60,000 nt of DNA from Lineus longissimus (lineage: Eukaryota; Nemertea; Pilidiophora; Heteronemertea; Lineidae), in contig NC_088317.1 in the NCBI RefSeq assembly GCF_910592395.1, positions 17,470,039 to 17,530,038 on the forward strand, given 5' to 3'. The translations under genes and the position numbers were made by a program. The notes beneath the pieces are model-generated. The model had not been told where the DNA came from, did no database searches, and saw only the letters and a program-made list of their open reading frames with translations. Every line of letters begins with the position of its first letter. Position 1 is the first letter of the stretch. Positions 1 to 12,969 of this stretch are shown one piece after another.

Positions 1-871
1 TCTGACACAGAAAATCGTAACTCTAAGAAGTGGAGAACTCGAGGGGTCGCAGAATCGTCTTAATCTGACACAGAATGAATAAAAAGTATGAAATTATGTA
101 TTTCTTATGTTTTGTGATTTTGAAGAGGATTTTGCTGCACATACATGTATCTGTGATGTTAAAGTTTCTTATGGGATTAGTATGGTGTCTCTAACCTCAG
201 GCAAATCCCTTCACTGTTTGATGTGACAGCATGGATAACAAAAGTGAGAAATGTACACTAAAATGTAAGGTATCACAGTGCACTCATGGCGAAGCGAACT
301 TCTAGGAAAGCATCGATATCGTGTGACTCATTTGCTTTTCCAGTTCGATGGTCAAATGGTAGCAAAAGTGGACATTGCTCTGATGAGACGATGTAATATG
401 GTACACGGTCTATTTGAGCTCTTTCCAGATTCAAAACCATCTCATAACCAATTATTTATAGCATTTGTGGTGTGGTTGGCCGAGTGTGAAATGTATTGAG
501 GATTATGGCAAAGTTGAGTTGAAAGCGACTTTCGATGATTTATTGCGATTTAATATTTGGTCTCGTTCAAGTGTGATGTCATCCGCGGCCGCCATCTTAA
601 CCAGTTGCGTGTGATTTATGGTTACAAAGCGAGGCCGTGGTTGTTGTATTAACCTTATGATCTCATTAGCCTGAAGCTCATGAATATGCTAATTTTCCTA
701 ATGAGTTTATTGGTTGGATGTTGATTCACCATATTACCCAATATGTGTACTTTATTGCCACGATGGCAGGCGTGGATCTATAAATTATCATTGTCAAACT
801 AAAAGTTGACATCGAAATGATATTCTGATAGGCAACTTCTGTATAAATCTACTGTGTTGATCTACTTTAAA

Positions 872-997
872 TACAGTGGAACCTCCCTTAGCAGACACTT
901 CTCTAATACAGACACCTCTCTATGAAGGACAGCACTTGTCAGTCCCAAGGGTGTCCTTAGTTCTAATATATATAAGTTCCTTGGAGGTTCTATTGTA
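872..997 (+). mobile_element. Small inverted-repeat element (MITE), pogo/Tigger-like ends
   Basis: The left end reads TACAGTGGAACCTCC. The right end, read on the opposite strand, is TACAATAGAACCTCC, so the element is bounded by imperfect inverted repeats and flanked by TA on both sides. It is about 126 bp with no coding capacity. Inside, the phrase AGACACCTCTCT is partly repeated. CAGTGGAACCTC-type termini with a TA target duplication are typical of pogo/Tigger members of the Tc1/mariner superfamily, and the assignment rests on that resemblance. Related sequence recurs near 19153, 36212-36372 and 56275-56435. Confidence 0.6.
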
Positions 998-2376
998 TCA
1001 AAAATCCATTCAGGCTGACTTTGCGATGTTCCAAGTCATAAGATTGACTCATCAGTTCTTGTATGGTTCAGCTTTTGACAAGAGCTGGTATTTTCGAACT
1101 GATTACCCTGGCCTACCACGAAACAAATATCTTCCCACCCTGTCTGTGTCATCATCTGTCAGCTGATCTCGATAGGCCTACATGCAATTATCATCCAGGC
1201 CTAATCATGGGGTCATTATCACCAAAATGACCAAGAAAAAAACTCAAAATTTGACTCGGCAAATTTGGTGTAATTTCGTGCCTGAATGTTGGTAATTACT
1301 GTGTGTATGATGAAATAAATGTCTGAATTAGTGGTGTGGGCACATTTCTGAAGAAGGCCTGTGGCAGGATATGTTTGCCAGTTGACATAGGCCTGTGTGT
1401 TTTTGCTGTGTTTGCTTGTGTTTGCTCCTAAAGCAAGTATTGATAGATTGGGTTGGAGCAGAGGGGGAATAAAAAATGGTGGGTCAAGAACGAGTCAAGA
1501 GGTATAAAACGTTTGTTTTGAGGGAGTTGAAAGAGAGCCAAAAAAGTTAACGGTTGTTCTGAGAACAATGTTTATCAGTTTTTAATAGAATGAAAGTACT
1601 TGGTCGATAATATAGGATCAAGGTTCACTCATAAAAACACTACTTTTGATGCGCGCAACAGCTAAAACATCTGTACGCTCTGAGGCAGTTCTTCTTAATT
1701 TTGAGTTGGTGGTGCCGTTTGATGAACGTTGTAATCTTTTTACTTTGCTTTGGTGTGCAAGCCTTTGAACTCTTCCTGTGCCTGTCTTATTTGATTTTAT
1801 CAAGAGACCTTTATTAAGAGTACACATGTCTCATCAAAGTTTACAAATAACCAATACCATGTTCATATATCATGTGAATTGGTGCTATTGTCACTGTCCT
1901 ATTAGTAGGCCTACTCCGGGTGGCCTTCTCGATGATTACATTTCACTCTGGGCATGTGGGTTCAATTGGTTCTGGTTAAAAATAATCATTTGAATATAAT
2001 AATCACTAAATAGATTATCAGATATTCATATAATCTGGCCACCTACGCAATAGCGTCATATATGTCATAGTAGTAAAATTATGATAACGGAATGAGGTCT
2101 ATTTATGTATTACCGATGCTTGGTCAAAATTGGTCAAAACGCGTATGGCCGTTCCTGCAGGAATTCGATAAGATTGTATAACATTTACATAATCATGTGA
2201 CATTAATATCTGACAATTAGTCATTGGGGGACTGAATGACATTTATAGAGGGAGAGTCGCATCTTAATATTGTTTGTTCCAACGTTATTTTGCTCGAATC
2301 CCTGTACATTTTACACAGATCTGAACAGGGAATGTCGACAGACTAACCATGAAATTCCGATGCTGTCCAAACTCAT

Positions 2377-2536
2377 TTTATGTCATCCTTACCTTGACAA
2401 ATGTTGTGGACGTTTTCGTGTACATGTCCATGTAAATGTACAGAATAGTTCGCCCAACTAGAATGAACTGAGTCGAGGGTTTATGCCTTCCTTACCTGGA
2501 CCAAGTTGATGTACATTTTTGTGTACATTTTCAGGT
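2377..2536. repeat. Diverged direct duplication, about 103-bp offset
   Basis: A stretch beginning TTTATGTCATCCTTACCTTG at 2377 recurs in diverged form as TTTATGCCTTCCTTACCTGG at 2480. Both copies run into TGTACAT-rich sequence. The similarity is clear over about 50 bases. The first copy creates a short open frame with a Cys-Cys pair that I considered and rejected as a glypican exon. Confidence 0.4.
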
Positions 2537-5500
2537 CAATAGACAATCTTTGCATCCAAATTGATAGAAACCAAGTCTGGGGTTTGACGTTTTGATAGAT
2601 GTCGCTTTTGAATGGACTAAAGGTTGAACCCTGGGTCATGAGAAATAATGGTCAGTTTGCAAACATTTGGGGAGAATAGAGCCGTAGGATGATATAATGG
2701 GAATGTGACAGTTTGGTTGTCGTAGGAATGCGGTGATGACCATCTTATTCATGGTGATGGATTTGGTGCGTCGGCATTCCGTGGAATGTGGGAAAACCAC
2801 CACAGGCCGTCATTTCTGCCCGTCTAATCCACCGCTTTGACTTTCATTGACTTGCTAAGAATTAGAGGTCATCCCCGCTATCATACTGATACTGTGGCTT
2901 AGTATGTCATTCCTTGTTAAAAAGAATGAAATGACTTCACCACTCAAGAAAAAACACATCAAAAGTCATAATTTGGTATTAGACTGTTATATCAGAGCTA
3001 TGAAATGATCAGTTGTTTTTTTGGCGGTTTTTGTCAGAGTGTCATGGCTGCTCAGCAACCAGTGGGAAAGGTGCTTATTGGTCAACAAGTTTCAATCTGT
3101 GGTGTCAAAGATCCCACACCCTCAAACCCTTGAGCGGAGAAGTCATGACCCTGTCAAACTAGAAAAAAGACTCAAATACACCTCTGACAGTTCTAACTGA
3201 GAGTCATGTAGATGTCAATATCCAGTAAAAAGTTTGTTGTCTCAGCCCTTTGATTTCTGTCCCAAAATAGCACCTGTCATTCAAACACCAACACCTGCAA
3301 AGAAATCCTGTTTACCAATGAGGAAAACAAGGCACTGGGTGGCTGCCATTTTTTCTAGCAAGAACATACAAAACCACTGTGAAAAGCTATCAAGTTTGAA
3401 CAAACAGATTTTATCAAACCTTCGATAAAGTCTACATGTTACGCATCAAAATTTGACACATTTGTGATAACCGTTATTGACATTTATGGGAAATAATCGG
3501 CCGTCTTGGTTTGCATTCAAAAATCCAATAATATGAAAAACAATCAGTTTATTTAGTTGGTCCAATCTTGATTTACCGTAAAAACGCTCAAAGCTGAATC
3601 GCAAATGGGATGAAATGAGCACCATGTTTTGCACCGATGCTCTTTTTACCGGATAAATGGATGCGTTTTTTTGGCATGATGGGATTTTTGCGGACGTTGG
3701 TCCGATCAGGTTCCCGGTTCTCAGCAAATTGAATGCAATCTCTTGAGAGCTGATTAGGAAATTGACGTTTTAAATTGTTGTGTTTTTCATCGTTCAAGCA
3801 GACACTGATATTCATCTTCTGAAAATGCGATTTTTCAGCAGTGGGGGCGCTGTTATTGGGCCTTGAATGCAGATGGCCAGTCTAAATTTGATACTTGAAT
3901 CAAATTTGAAAGAACTTGCTTTAAAATCCAAACAGTTTTTGTCAACAAGGTCAAAACAATATGATTGCATAGTTTCAGTTGACAAATTTATGTAACGCCA
4001 TGGCCTTGCTTATGTGCTTGTGCAGGGTGGTAACATATTTTCCTTAAATGATATCTCATACATGTGTTAATGATCGGGTAGATGTAATTTACCATTATGC
4101 CCCATCATGATTGGCCAATTCACAATATATTACGGAAATATTCTCATGATTCTCATGATTTACTTTCTTTATCATTTCAGGTGAGCTTTCGTTTATATTT
4201 GTCAAGTTTGGGTAAAGTACACTTATGTCAACTATATTCCCTCTTTGCCCCTTTCTAAACAGAAGCAATCAAATATCAATCTATAATACGCCTTTTTCTG
4301 ACGTGGCTGCAAATTATCCGTAATCTGCGGACATCTCATCCGTCTTTGATGCAATCAAAGGACAAAACGAATGGGGCTAAAACAGATTAGCTGGCCATCA
4401 CATCTGTGCACAAATATGACCATCAATTCTTACTGACCGGCAAACCACCCCGATATGACTAATCAAATTAGAATCGCTTCCTCGAAATCCCTCACCAGCC
4501 ATTACCAAGGCTTAAATGCCCCCTGGTGGCCGATGAAGGCCATTACACGCGGTCGGCACAAATGGAGACGCATCTCCTTGAGTCGTGGATGATGCTGGGT
4601 GCTGTTTGATCAGGTGTGTTGGCAATGACTGATGGGATGCCATTTGTATGGCTGTGCCATTGAGGCGTAGAGCAGTTTTATGTGCAGGGCTTGGCTGATA
4701 GAGTAGTTTTGTACATTTTCACTGTTGTGTACATGAATGTGTAGCTTCCAAGCTTTTAGTGCTCTTATAAAGCAAAACTTAAGCTTTGCTAGTGTCCATG
4801 TTCAAGTCCATGGGTCCCTCACACAAGGCTAAAAGAATATTTGGTAGTCATTTTACCACCAGTTCTCTGTAGTTTGTTTCGGCATATTTCCACCACTTTC
4901 TCTTCAATCAAAGTAGAACATCTCGGAAGGGATTTCCTATAGATAACACCCCCCCCCCATCTCCCATAAAAATTGAATTCTGGTGGAAACCTTAGAAACA
5001 TTGCAGTCACAAAGACTATGACTTATCATCGAGAGCTCGCCACACCATTCCAGACAACATGCTCATTAGTTAAGAACCAACAGCCATAGCATGCAATGTA
5101 TGTCCGGTTGGACAGCAGTTTGTCGACCAGTCATGTGTGGCGGTGACTCATGACGGAAGTAATCAGAATGGATAAAGTGCAGGAGCTGTTGCTCATTGTG
5201 ATGCTGTCAGGTGGGGTCGGAGGGGATAATATAAAGTCGGGTTCAAGCAGATTACTGTTGCTCATTCCTCAGTGGAGTTGCGGGTGAAGCAGTCTGAATG
5301 GACGAAGTGCATGGCACTGTTTTTTTGTTGTGGTGCTGATGGGTAGAGTCATTCTGAGGTCGCTGAGGTGAAAATGAGAAACTGGGCTCCTGAAAACGCT
5401 ACCTTGCTTTCTCAGCCAACAACTGGGACACAGCTTATGAGTGTGTTGATGATAAGACTCTTCAAGCCAGCTGCAATTCTCAAGTTTTTGCTACCAGATT

Positions 5501-7052
5501 TCAGCCAAAGGGGGAATCTGAAGAACTCATCAAAATGCTTTTAAAATCTGTTTCTGATTGGTTTCAACTTGTCCTTCAAGTGTTTCTGGCAGACAGGTGC
5601 ATGTCTTGCTATGGTTGATTCACCTGTGTCCGATTGCTCTCCACTGAAAGTTGCCAATAAAGGCTGTCCCAAAAAAACTATATTGGTGAACCCCAAGTCC
5701 TCTACTACGTCAGTGTTGCGTGTTGTCCATCATACCATCAAATCTGAGGCAAATTCTTGGAGCTGGCTTCTCCATACTGTAACCGGTTCATACCTGTACC
5801 GATCTACCTCCATAGATCCATTTGCCTGCCTTGTTTACAAACCAGGAATAACTTTACAATCCTTTGATTTGAGATAATTATACCTAAAAGCTCTCTCTAT
5901 GCCTCATCAGATGAAAGAACAGTTGGATTTCAAAGGAGATAATATAGATCTCATATCGCGATTGAGTTTGGTGGGAGTCGTGGTACTTTCGTCAGCGCTG
6001 AACACAGGAATTATAGTGCAGAGTTAACCTGAAACAGAGTATGTTGGATTCGCCCAAAGATGACCAAATATTCCTGTATATTCATAATAGTATGATATGT
6101 GTCCAACTCTGGTCAACCTGTGTGACACAGAATCGGTTAAAAAATGTCTAACTACCTCTGAATTGGATCTGATATCTTAGATCTAATAGCCAGAAAATCG
6201 TTCCTTTGTTCTCTGATATGAGTCAACGTCATTGAATTTTTTTATGCTGTGTTCAGTGGTCTGACTGTTGTGTGGAGGCAGGTTACACTCACTTTGTCTT
6301 CTATGGAGTGTAAAAATTATACACTTTAAAAAGTGGCAGTGTATTGCTCATTCGTGGATAAATGGTAAATATGGTTCTTGATTGAATAAAGATTTAGCAA
6401 ACCAAGCGTGAAGAGTCATTCATGACCATTGTCAAGCAAACAATGGCTGTTTAGCTTAAACTAAAAGGTATGAAAGATGACATGAACAGGATAAAGGATT
6501 ACATAACTATGCAGAAAATGCTCACATTTGTTAAGATTTTGTGGTTTACAATACATGGGTCCCACTGGTTTTGCCCAAAATTGGCAATGTTGTGATGGGC
6601 ACTTTCTGCTCATCAGAAAAGTTCTCTCCAATGCCCTTGTCACAGTGTAGATTTCACTTTGATGAGAAAAACTCCATTCCTTATCGCACTGCAGCGTTCG
6701 ATGCCGTGACATCAGCAGTGAAACGGATGCGTTTCAGAAAAATGCTGTTGATGAGATCAGGATTAATTCCTTTCGCAACTAGTGTTACACAAATATTGAA
6801 TCAGGAAAGCAAACTTGGATAGAGATGCAGACAATTTATCACTGCTGTGATAGATTAGCTCCAGGCAGAAAAAGCCTTGCCGCTTCTTTCAGGCGGTGGA
6901 TATTCCATCATCGGGTGTTTGATGGCATGCTTGCACGATATCGAGAGTAAACAGTGATGTGTTGGGTGGTTCATGTGCAAAGCCTGCGTAATTACGGGGT
7001 TTTTTCTCTGACGATGGCAATGTCTCCTCTAAAAGGTGAAACAAATATTTGC

Positions 7053-7304
7053 CATTACAGTCACTTTTACTACCATAACAGGCACTTTTACTACCATAAC
7101 AGTCACTTTTACTACCATTACAGTCACTTTTACTACCATTACAGTCACTGTTACTACCATTACAGTCACTTTTACTGCCATTGCAGTCACCTTTACTGCC
7201 ATTGCAGTCACCTTTACTGCCATTGTAGTCACCTTTTCTGCCATTGCAGTCACCTTTACTGTTATTGCAGTCACCTTTACTGCCATTGCAGTCACTTTTA
7301 CTGT
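7053..7304. repeat. Minisatellite, 12 units of 21 bp
   Basis: Twelve consecutive 21-bp units follow the pattern CATTACAGTCACTTTTACTAC, with a few substitutions per unit and no indels. The period is a multiple of three and the unit lacks stop codons in most frames. The array therefore generates overlapping open frames of 93 to 163 codons on both strands, with Thr/Val-rich or Cys/Asp/Ser/Gly-rich periodic translations. I treat these as by-products of the repeat. Older C/T substitutions split the array into a CATTACAG half and a CATTGCAG half, which suggests expansion in two blocks. Confidence 0.9.
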
Positions 7305-7442
7305 CCTCACCTTTTGTATAATGCAATATCCAGTTCAGGAAGCCCTCAAACGCCAACCAGACCACCGGTGATAATGACATAGTGCCTATTTTGAATGAAG
7401 CCCCAAAACTTGAACCAATGTGGCTGATTGGTTGCCCCTACC

Positions 7443-7525
7443 CGTACTGGAATTGAACCTTCACCATGATATCTGTTTTCCTATGTCACCATTGGACTAC
7501 TGCTGTAGAAGTGAAATTGTCAACA
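7443..7525 (-). repeat. tRNA-like relic, possible SINE head
   Basis: On the minus strand the segment contains GGTTCAATTCC, a good match to the RNA polymerase III B box. About 40 bases upstream is AGTCCAATGGTGACA, which resembles a tRNA D-arm or A box. The flanks do not form a seven-pair acceptor stem, so this is not an intact tRNA gene. A tRNA-derived SINE fragment is the most economical reading, but the evidence is thin. Confidence 0.3.
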
Positions 7526-7665
7526 GCCAAGGGAATGCTTTCTGTTCATGACATGGTACCCATTGCCTACTTTTGCCAATGCAGCCCCTCAACCAACGCC
7601 ACTTATCCATTCCTGCCACTAATCATGTCCTCTGAGGCCATACCTCTCCAGGATGCAATTACCCC

Positions 7666-8100
7666 TGTCAGATGCCTGAAGGCGGCAGGCAGTTCCGTTA
7701 ACAGATATGTTTGGAAGCAACCAGTTGGCAATTAAAGGTTATGCAGAGGGGTAGGCGAAGGCTCTGCTGGGGATCCTCTATGCAAAGGATAACTGCTAGA
7801 ACATGTCGTTTTACGAAATCCAAAATGTGGACGAGTCTGACTGCTTGCAGCTGATCTTATAACCCTGTCTGATGCCTGAAGGCGGCTGACAGTTCCGTGA
7901 GCAGATATGTTTGGAAGCAACCAGTTGCCATTCACTAGAGGGAGGGTTATGCGGAGGTGTCCTCGAAGGCTCTACTGGAGGTCTCCTCTATGCCAGAATG
8001 TGTGCTAGAATCTGTCTTTACGAAACTCCAAATGTGGATGAGTCTTACTGCTTGTGGTAGATCTAATACCCCCGTTGGATGCCTGAAGGCAGTTGAAATA
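7666..8100. repeat. Tandem duplication, about 200-bp unit, just over two copies
   Basis: The phrase GATGCCTGAAGGCGG begins at 7671 and 7871, and a third partial copy starts at 8078, giving offsets of 200 and 207 bp. Between them the copies share AGATATGTTTGGAAGCAACC, GGTTATGC(A/G)GAGG, CTCTATGC and AATGTGGA(C/T)GAGTCT in the same order. The copies are clearly diverged, with small indels, so the duplication is old. The open frames over this span change between copies, which argues against a coding role. Confidence 0.8.
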
Positions 8101-8394
8101 TCATTGCTTTTCTCTGAAATAGGAGAACTATCTAACCAGAAAATTAAAACATGTCGTGGTAGCTTTGAACCTGTAGTGGATTCCACAAGGAGCAATATGT
8201 CAGGGCTAACTCAATTTCGTAAGTGGATTTGCGCAACTAGTCAGAGTGTGAGGATAATTTACCAATTTCCCCTTCTAATTTGATTACTTTGAATTTAAAC
8301 GATGCGCATGTATGGTGCTGGTTTACTCTTCGCTGCGCTAGCATTCTATCTCCTTTGGTGAAATCTTGGAAGCACGCTGAAGTCCTTCCCCAGC

Positions 8395-8610
8395 AAAGGA
8401 GCCACTTTGACCTAGTGGCTCACACCCTCGGCAGGCAGTCAAGATGTCCATGGTTTGAACCCCCAGACCACGTGAGACTTTAGACATGTCTCTTTGCCGA
8501 ACTTCCCTTACTTCACCCGGGCCCTAGTCCCAGTCAGAAATGCTCAGGTTGTAGCACTGAATGAGCAGCTCATCTGAGTTTTACAGGAAGTTTTCAGGAT
8601 AGACCGGGGT
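8395..8610 (+). mobile_element. Probable tRNA-derived SINE fragment
   Basis: TAGTGGCTCACACCCTCGG followed about 40 bases later by GGTTTGAACCC has the order and spacing of pol III A and B boxes. Downstream, CTCTTTGCCGAACTTCCCTTACTTCACCCGG-like sequence resembles the body shared by many marine-animal tRNA SINEs, in which a CTTCACCC phrase follows the tRNA head. No clear poly(A)/poly(T) tail or target duplication was seen. The copy appears diverged. Confidence 0.4.
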
Positions 8611-8705
8611 TCGGGTATGAAGTCACCTCTCCTACAGTTGATATCAGACTATAAACACAAACTATTTCAAATTGCCACTGTCATCCACTATCATTTCAGT
8701 GGTGT

Positions 8706-8945
8706 CTTCAGCATCCCCTGCAAATAATGGATATGATCAGTAATAGCAAAGTGCTTCATGATTGGGCTGCATGCATGACTGTCTCGGTGTTCGTGACTAC
8801 CAAGTCTATATCCCCAGCAAACAGCCACGGTCTGCACTGTTCCTTCCCTTTGATCTCTTCAACATCCCCTGCATATATCGGATGTAAGCGATAATTGCAG
8901 AGTGCTTCGTGATGAGGCTGTATTGACGATAACTACCAAGTGCCG
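8706..8945. repeat. Diverged tandem duplication, about 151-bp offset
   Basis: CATCCCCTGCA at 8712 recurs at 8863, followed in both copies by GGAT, then GCAAAGTGCTTC or GCAGAGTGCTTCGTGAT-type sequence, a GGCTG block and ACTACCAAGT. Order is conserved but identity is moderate. It lies between two other tandem-duplicated segments, making 7.0-9.9 kb a repeat-dense interval. Confidence 0.6.
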
Positions 8946-9129
8946 TTTCTGTTGACTTGGGATATTTGTCATTGATGAATTTGTGATTAGAACGCATATC
9001 TGATTGCATTGCAACATGGAACAGGCTTTATTTGGCAAATGGAAAAGAATTATGGCAGCGTCGGGAATCCCAACTACAACAATTGAAGGAGTATGGAAGT
9101 CTGTGGCAATCAAAGGTGGAAGTAGAGAA

Positions 9130-9895
9130 CACAGTTGTCTCGATGGCCTCAAATGGCTTTTGTATGGCTTGTGTATGCATGGAGCCCTCGATAAAGGAGT
9201 CAGGCAGGGGTGGGTACCTGTGGTCACTTTGTGGTAGACAGCATCAGCATCTGGTTGCTTCTGCGGTCATTGACCTATGGGTCGAAGGCTCAAGTGAGAG
9301 AACGAGCTGGTGGTTTGGCCTACTCAGGCTATTGGTGATGGTAATGTCGATGCTAGCCAATCCCATCCGCCCGACCAATGTCCTCCAAAGGCTTCTACTG
9401 TCAGGGTAGGCATGGCCATCACCATCATTGATCAAGCAACTAACGCTGATGCTACTGGCGATGGAGTCGTTAGTGGTAGCCAATGACACCAGCCAGACCA
9501 ATGTCCTCTGGTGGCTTATACTGTCAGTGTGGGCATGGAGTCATCAAGCCATTCATCAAAGATGGTGATGGAATCGTTAGTGGTTATTGTGAATAACACT
9601 AGTCACACAAGTGGCCTCCTGTGGCTTTTACAGTCAGTATATGCATGGTTCGAGAATAAGAGATGTATGGTTCTTACCTGATGGTAGTCCATGCATGGAG
9701 CCATCTGTGTCATTTGTCAAGGGATTAGCAAAGCTGCCTGTGGCCACTTTGGCTGCCATACTTCGTTTGGTCAGAGTCAATAATACTGGCCACTTTGGCT
9801 GCCATTCTCCAGTGGTCAGAGTCAATAATACCATCCAGATTAGAGGGCTCCGGTGGTTTTTACAGTCAATGTATGCATGGAGATGTGAATTGTCC
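9130..9895. repeat. Diverged tandem family, about five copies
   Basis: The block TGGCTTTTACAGTCAGTATATGCATGG (near 9625) recurs in variant form near 9150, 9390, 9510 and 9855. It is usually preceded by a GTCCTC or GGCCTC phrase and, in some copies, by TCGTTAGTGGT with a run of AACACTAGTC-like bases. Spacing between copies varies (roughly 115 to 240 bp), so insertions or deletions have accumulated. The copies are too diverged for a satellite consensus by eye. No product is proposed for the open frames on either strand. Confidence 0.6.
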
Positions 9896-12800
9896 TGAGA
9901 TAAGCAGCCTGCGGTGACCCTGTGGCATTGGTCACTCACCAGCCAGAACCTGTCCACACCCACAGCATAAGTGCAGTCTGCTGTTGATGAATGTCTTTGG
10001 CATTATTGCTAATGGAAGATGAATAAACATGTGAAAGATGAGAAGCTTTCCATAGATTGACTTGACTGAGGGCTGAATATATAATTTCGACAAAGGAAAT
10101 TATGTGTACATTCCAAATTGCTATTTGAACTGAGGGAGTGGGTGTGTCGTGTTTATGGTAGGGTTTCAAAAGCTGCCTGTGGCAGTTGGTGTCTTCTGCT
10201 GTTTGATACTTAACTCTTTCAATGCCATGTTCGGAAACGCTGACATGGTATGGCTGACCAGCGACTCATGTGTAAATGAGTGACTCTCGTTGCTGCGACC
10301 GAATCGCTGCGATGTACAGCAAGATCTCTCATCTGCTGTTAAAACTGGGAATCGCTGGGTTTAACATTGATCGCAGGTTGCTGTGATCACTGATTTATGT
10401 TACGGGTTGCGGTGACTATTACAAACGATCCCATTTTGTCAGATGCGATCGTGAATGCAGGTTGCAGGACCAAAATGATTCATTTGTGAGGCGTTTAACC
10501 AACTCTACACACTATAAAGTACCTCACAGAGATGACCATCGTAGATAACGCATTTAAGGATTATCGAATAGATGTATAGGCCATCACGACCTATCAGACC
10601 TAAGCGGCCGTGATCCAGATTTCAATTAGCCAATGAGAATATGACATTCCTAGCAGATGGAGGATCAGTGCCGCCAATTCATTGCGAAAAGATGCGAGGC
10701 CGCTTATTTACAGCAGACAATCGGTCGTCAGAAAGGCACCGTTCCATAGTCAACGCACGTTAATCGGATTGGCCGCGGGGATATGTCACACAGGCAGAAC
10801 AGATTGCAGTCTAAATCATCTATATGTAGCAGAATAGTTCTGATAGATTCATGCGGTCATTGTGACATATGATCAATAGCGGACATGTATATTTTGTTAT
10901 CGCACATGTTATTTCCTTGAGCTGTTTGTCAGGTTCCTCCAGTCATCTCCTGGCTGGATGGTCATCATTCAGGTTGGCGAAGACGTATCCCGATATGTAT
11001 ATATTTGGTTCTGTTACATTCCATTCTTGCCGTGTTTGACGATCAAATCTTGACGTGTTTGACGATTTAGTCTGAGCCGTTTTGGCTAAATGCTTCCAAC
11101 ATTAGCCCCAGAGAAACACATGTTTACCAAACCTGAACCTGACATCGTTTATAAAGTTGAGCATACTCTTACTGAAAGTAAATAAAGTAAACATTGAGCA
11201 CAGTTTGTTTTTATTGACGGGCTACAGCATGTGCCATCAGTTGACAAAAAACCCATAGAGGGTTGAAGCCCGAGTTCTTGCCAGTTCAGAGATGAATATT
11301 CCGCCTCAAACTAAACGAAGCAGCATTCGTAAACGTGTCCAAGGTAGACTGGTACTACCAAGTAAGCATTGAATACTGTCTATACAAGCAGTTGTTTTTA
11401 TCAACGCGTAACTGTCTCCTTTAAGTGCCAGCAGATGGCACTTCATCGTGTCTGCCGGCCATGATCGGGTGTTTATCTTTGTTTTGAGTCAATAGAGGAC
11501 CACTTGAAACTGTCAGTTTTGTATGGTGTCCTGGAGTACTATGAATTTAGCAATTATGAACTTTCCCCTCTTGACTTGTTATTATAATTGTGATTGCACA
11601 GCTTGGCTGGTGCAATCAACGGTGACAACTGAATGAGGCCCTCCCCACAAACTCATCTCAACTTAACTTGACACGAATCATCCAATCATATTCTCATTTC
11701 TATGGCACAACTTTCCAGGCAAGAGTCCTGTCAAGCGCACCCTCCCATATATACGTATTAGTCTGTTTTGGTAAAAAGTCTTGCTCCTGTTCGTTCATGC
11801 TAGACAAAGAGATTTCATTGCTCTACTGGCCCCAGGGAACAAAATGTCAGCCTGACTAGTCGATAGTGCCAAGTGTCTCTGGAATGACACATGAAATGAC
11901 TTGAGAGAGCTGAGATTGTATTAGCTTCAGACAGCTGGCAAATACTTGGTGTTTACTTTCACAACAGATGGCGCTGTTTGCTTGCCCTCAGCATGGAGAG
12001 TTGAGGTGGCGGAGGGAGTTACAAGACACCATTGTAATCAGCAGTAATGTTATGAGTTACCTGCTGTAATGAGTTTTAAAGAATGGGTTCCGCAGCCTCT
12101 GCTTGCATTGTGACAGTTATGTTGTGGTGTGCAAGACTTGCAATATGATACTTGGAGCACAGATCTTTGCACTGCCGGTCCACTAGTCTACCGGTGAGGA
12201 GCCATCGTAGTTCCCCTATAGTGCATGAGTAAGATGGACCTTTAGGGCCAGTGTAGAAGTTGAATAGCCCTTGCTCAAGCATAATCCTAACCCTATGCAG
12301 CATCACCACACTCGAGTCAACAAAATGAATCGGTGCTGAAAGTCCAAGCTAGGGTCAAAGGTCAATTTCCTAACATCCTTGTCAAATGTTCCATTCACAG
12401 TTTCCGCAACTTCCGGACAGAAAGGAATTCCACGTTTGTAATTCCGGCTGCATCTCGTCTGCTTCACCAGTCAACCACAGCAGACGTCTCGCCCATAAAA
12501 GGCTGTGACCAAATATAGACGTCTGTGTACCAGGTATCCATCAATTAGGCCAAATTGTCATCGGATGTCAGGAGCAATTCACTGACGACTGACCCTTTTC
12601 TGCGGGGACAATGACGGATATTTATATCGGGCAACGCCAATCAACATGGCCGCCATTCACACCGATGGAGCAGTGTGATTCCCAACATTTGGGGTGTTTT
12701 TGGCGAGTCATGACACTTGATTTATAATACTGCATTGGTTATTTCCAGCGTAATTTGGTCGTTTAACCCTTTTGATGCCGATAGCGGCGTCTGGTGTCAA

Positions 12801-12969
12801 CAGCTCAAGAGTTGATCAAATGACCAAATGTGTCTGTGATGACCAAATGTTTTATTTTATGGCTGCCACATCAGTGAGACCAACTCTTCTCAGCAACCCT
12901 GACTCACCCGCCCTTTAGACAAGAAGCTTAATCCTTGCGAACATCGCTAAGGAGGTGCAAACCTGACCA

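Noticed and set aside
2270-2461. Short + strand frame with CHPYLDKCC, reminiscent of the glypican N-terminal Cys...Cys-Cys motif
   Set aside because: The sequence after the Cys pair does not resemble the family (no TxxMEE-like stretch). No good splice donor in the needed phase follows, and the segment is half of a diverged direct duplication.
6240-6310. Another Cys-Cys pair in an open stretch near 6264, considered as the missing glypican exon
   Set aside because: Neighbouring residues do not match the family and no convincing acceptor/donor pair frames it.
6889-7382. Overlapping open frames of 93 to 163 codons on both strands
   Set aside because: All are produced by the stop-free 21-bp minisatellite at 7053-7304.
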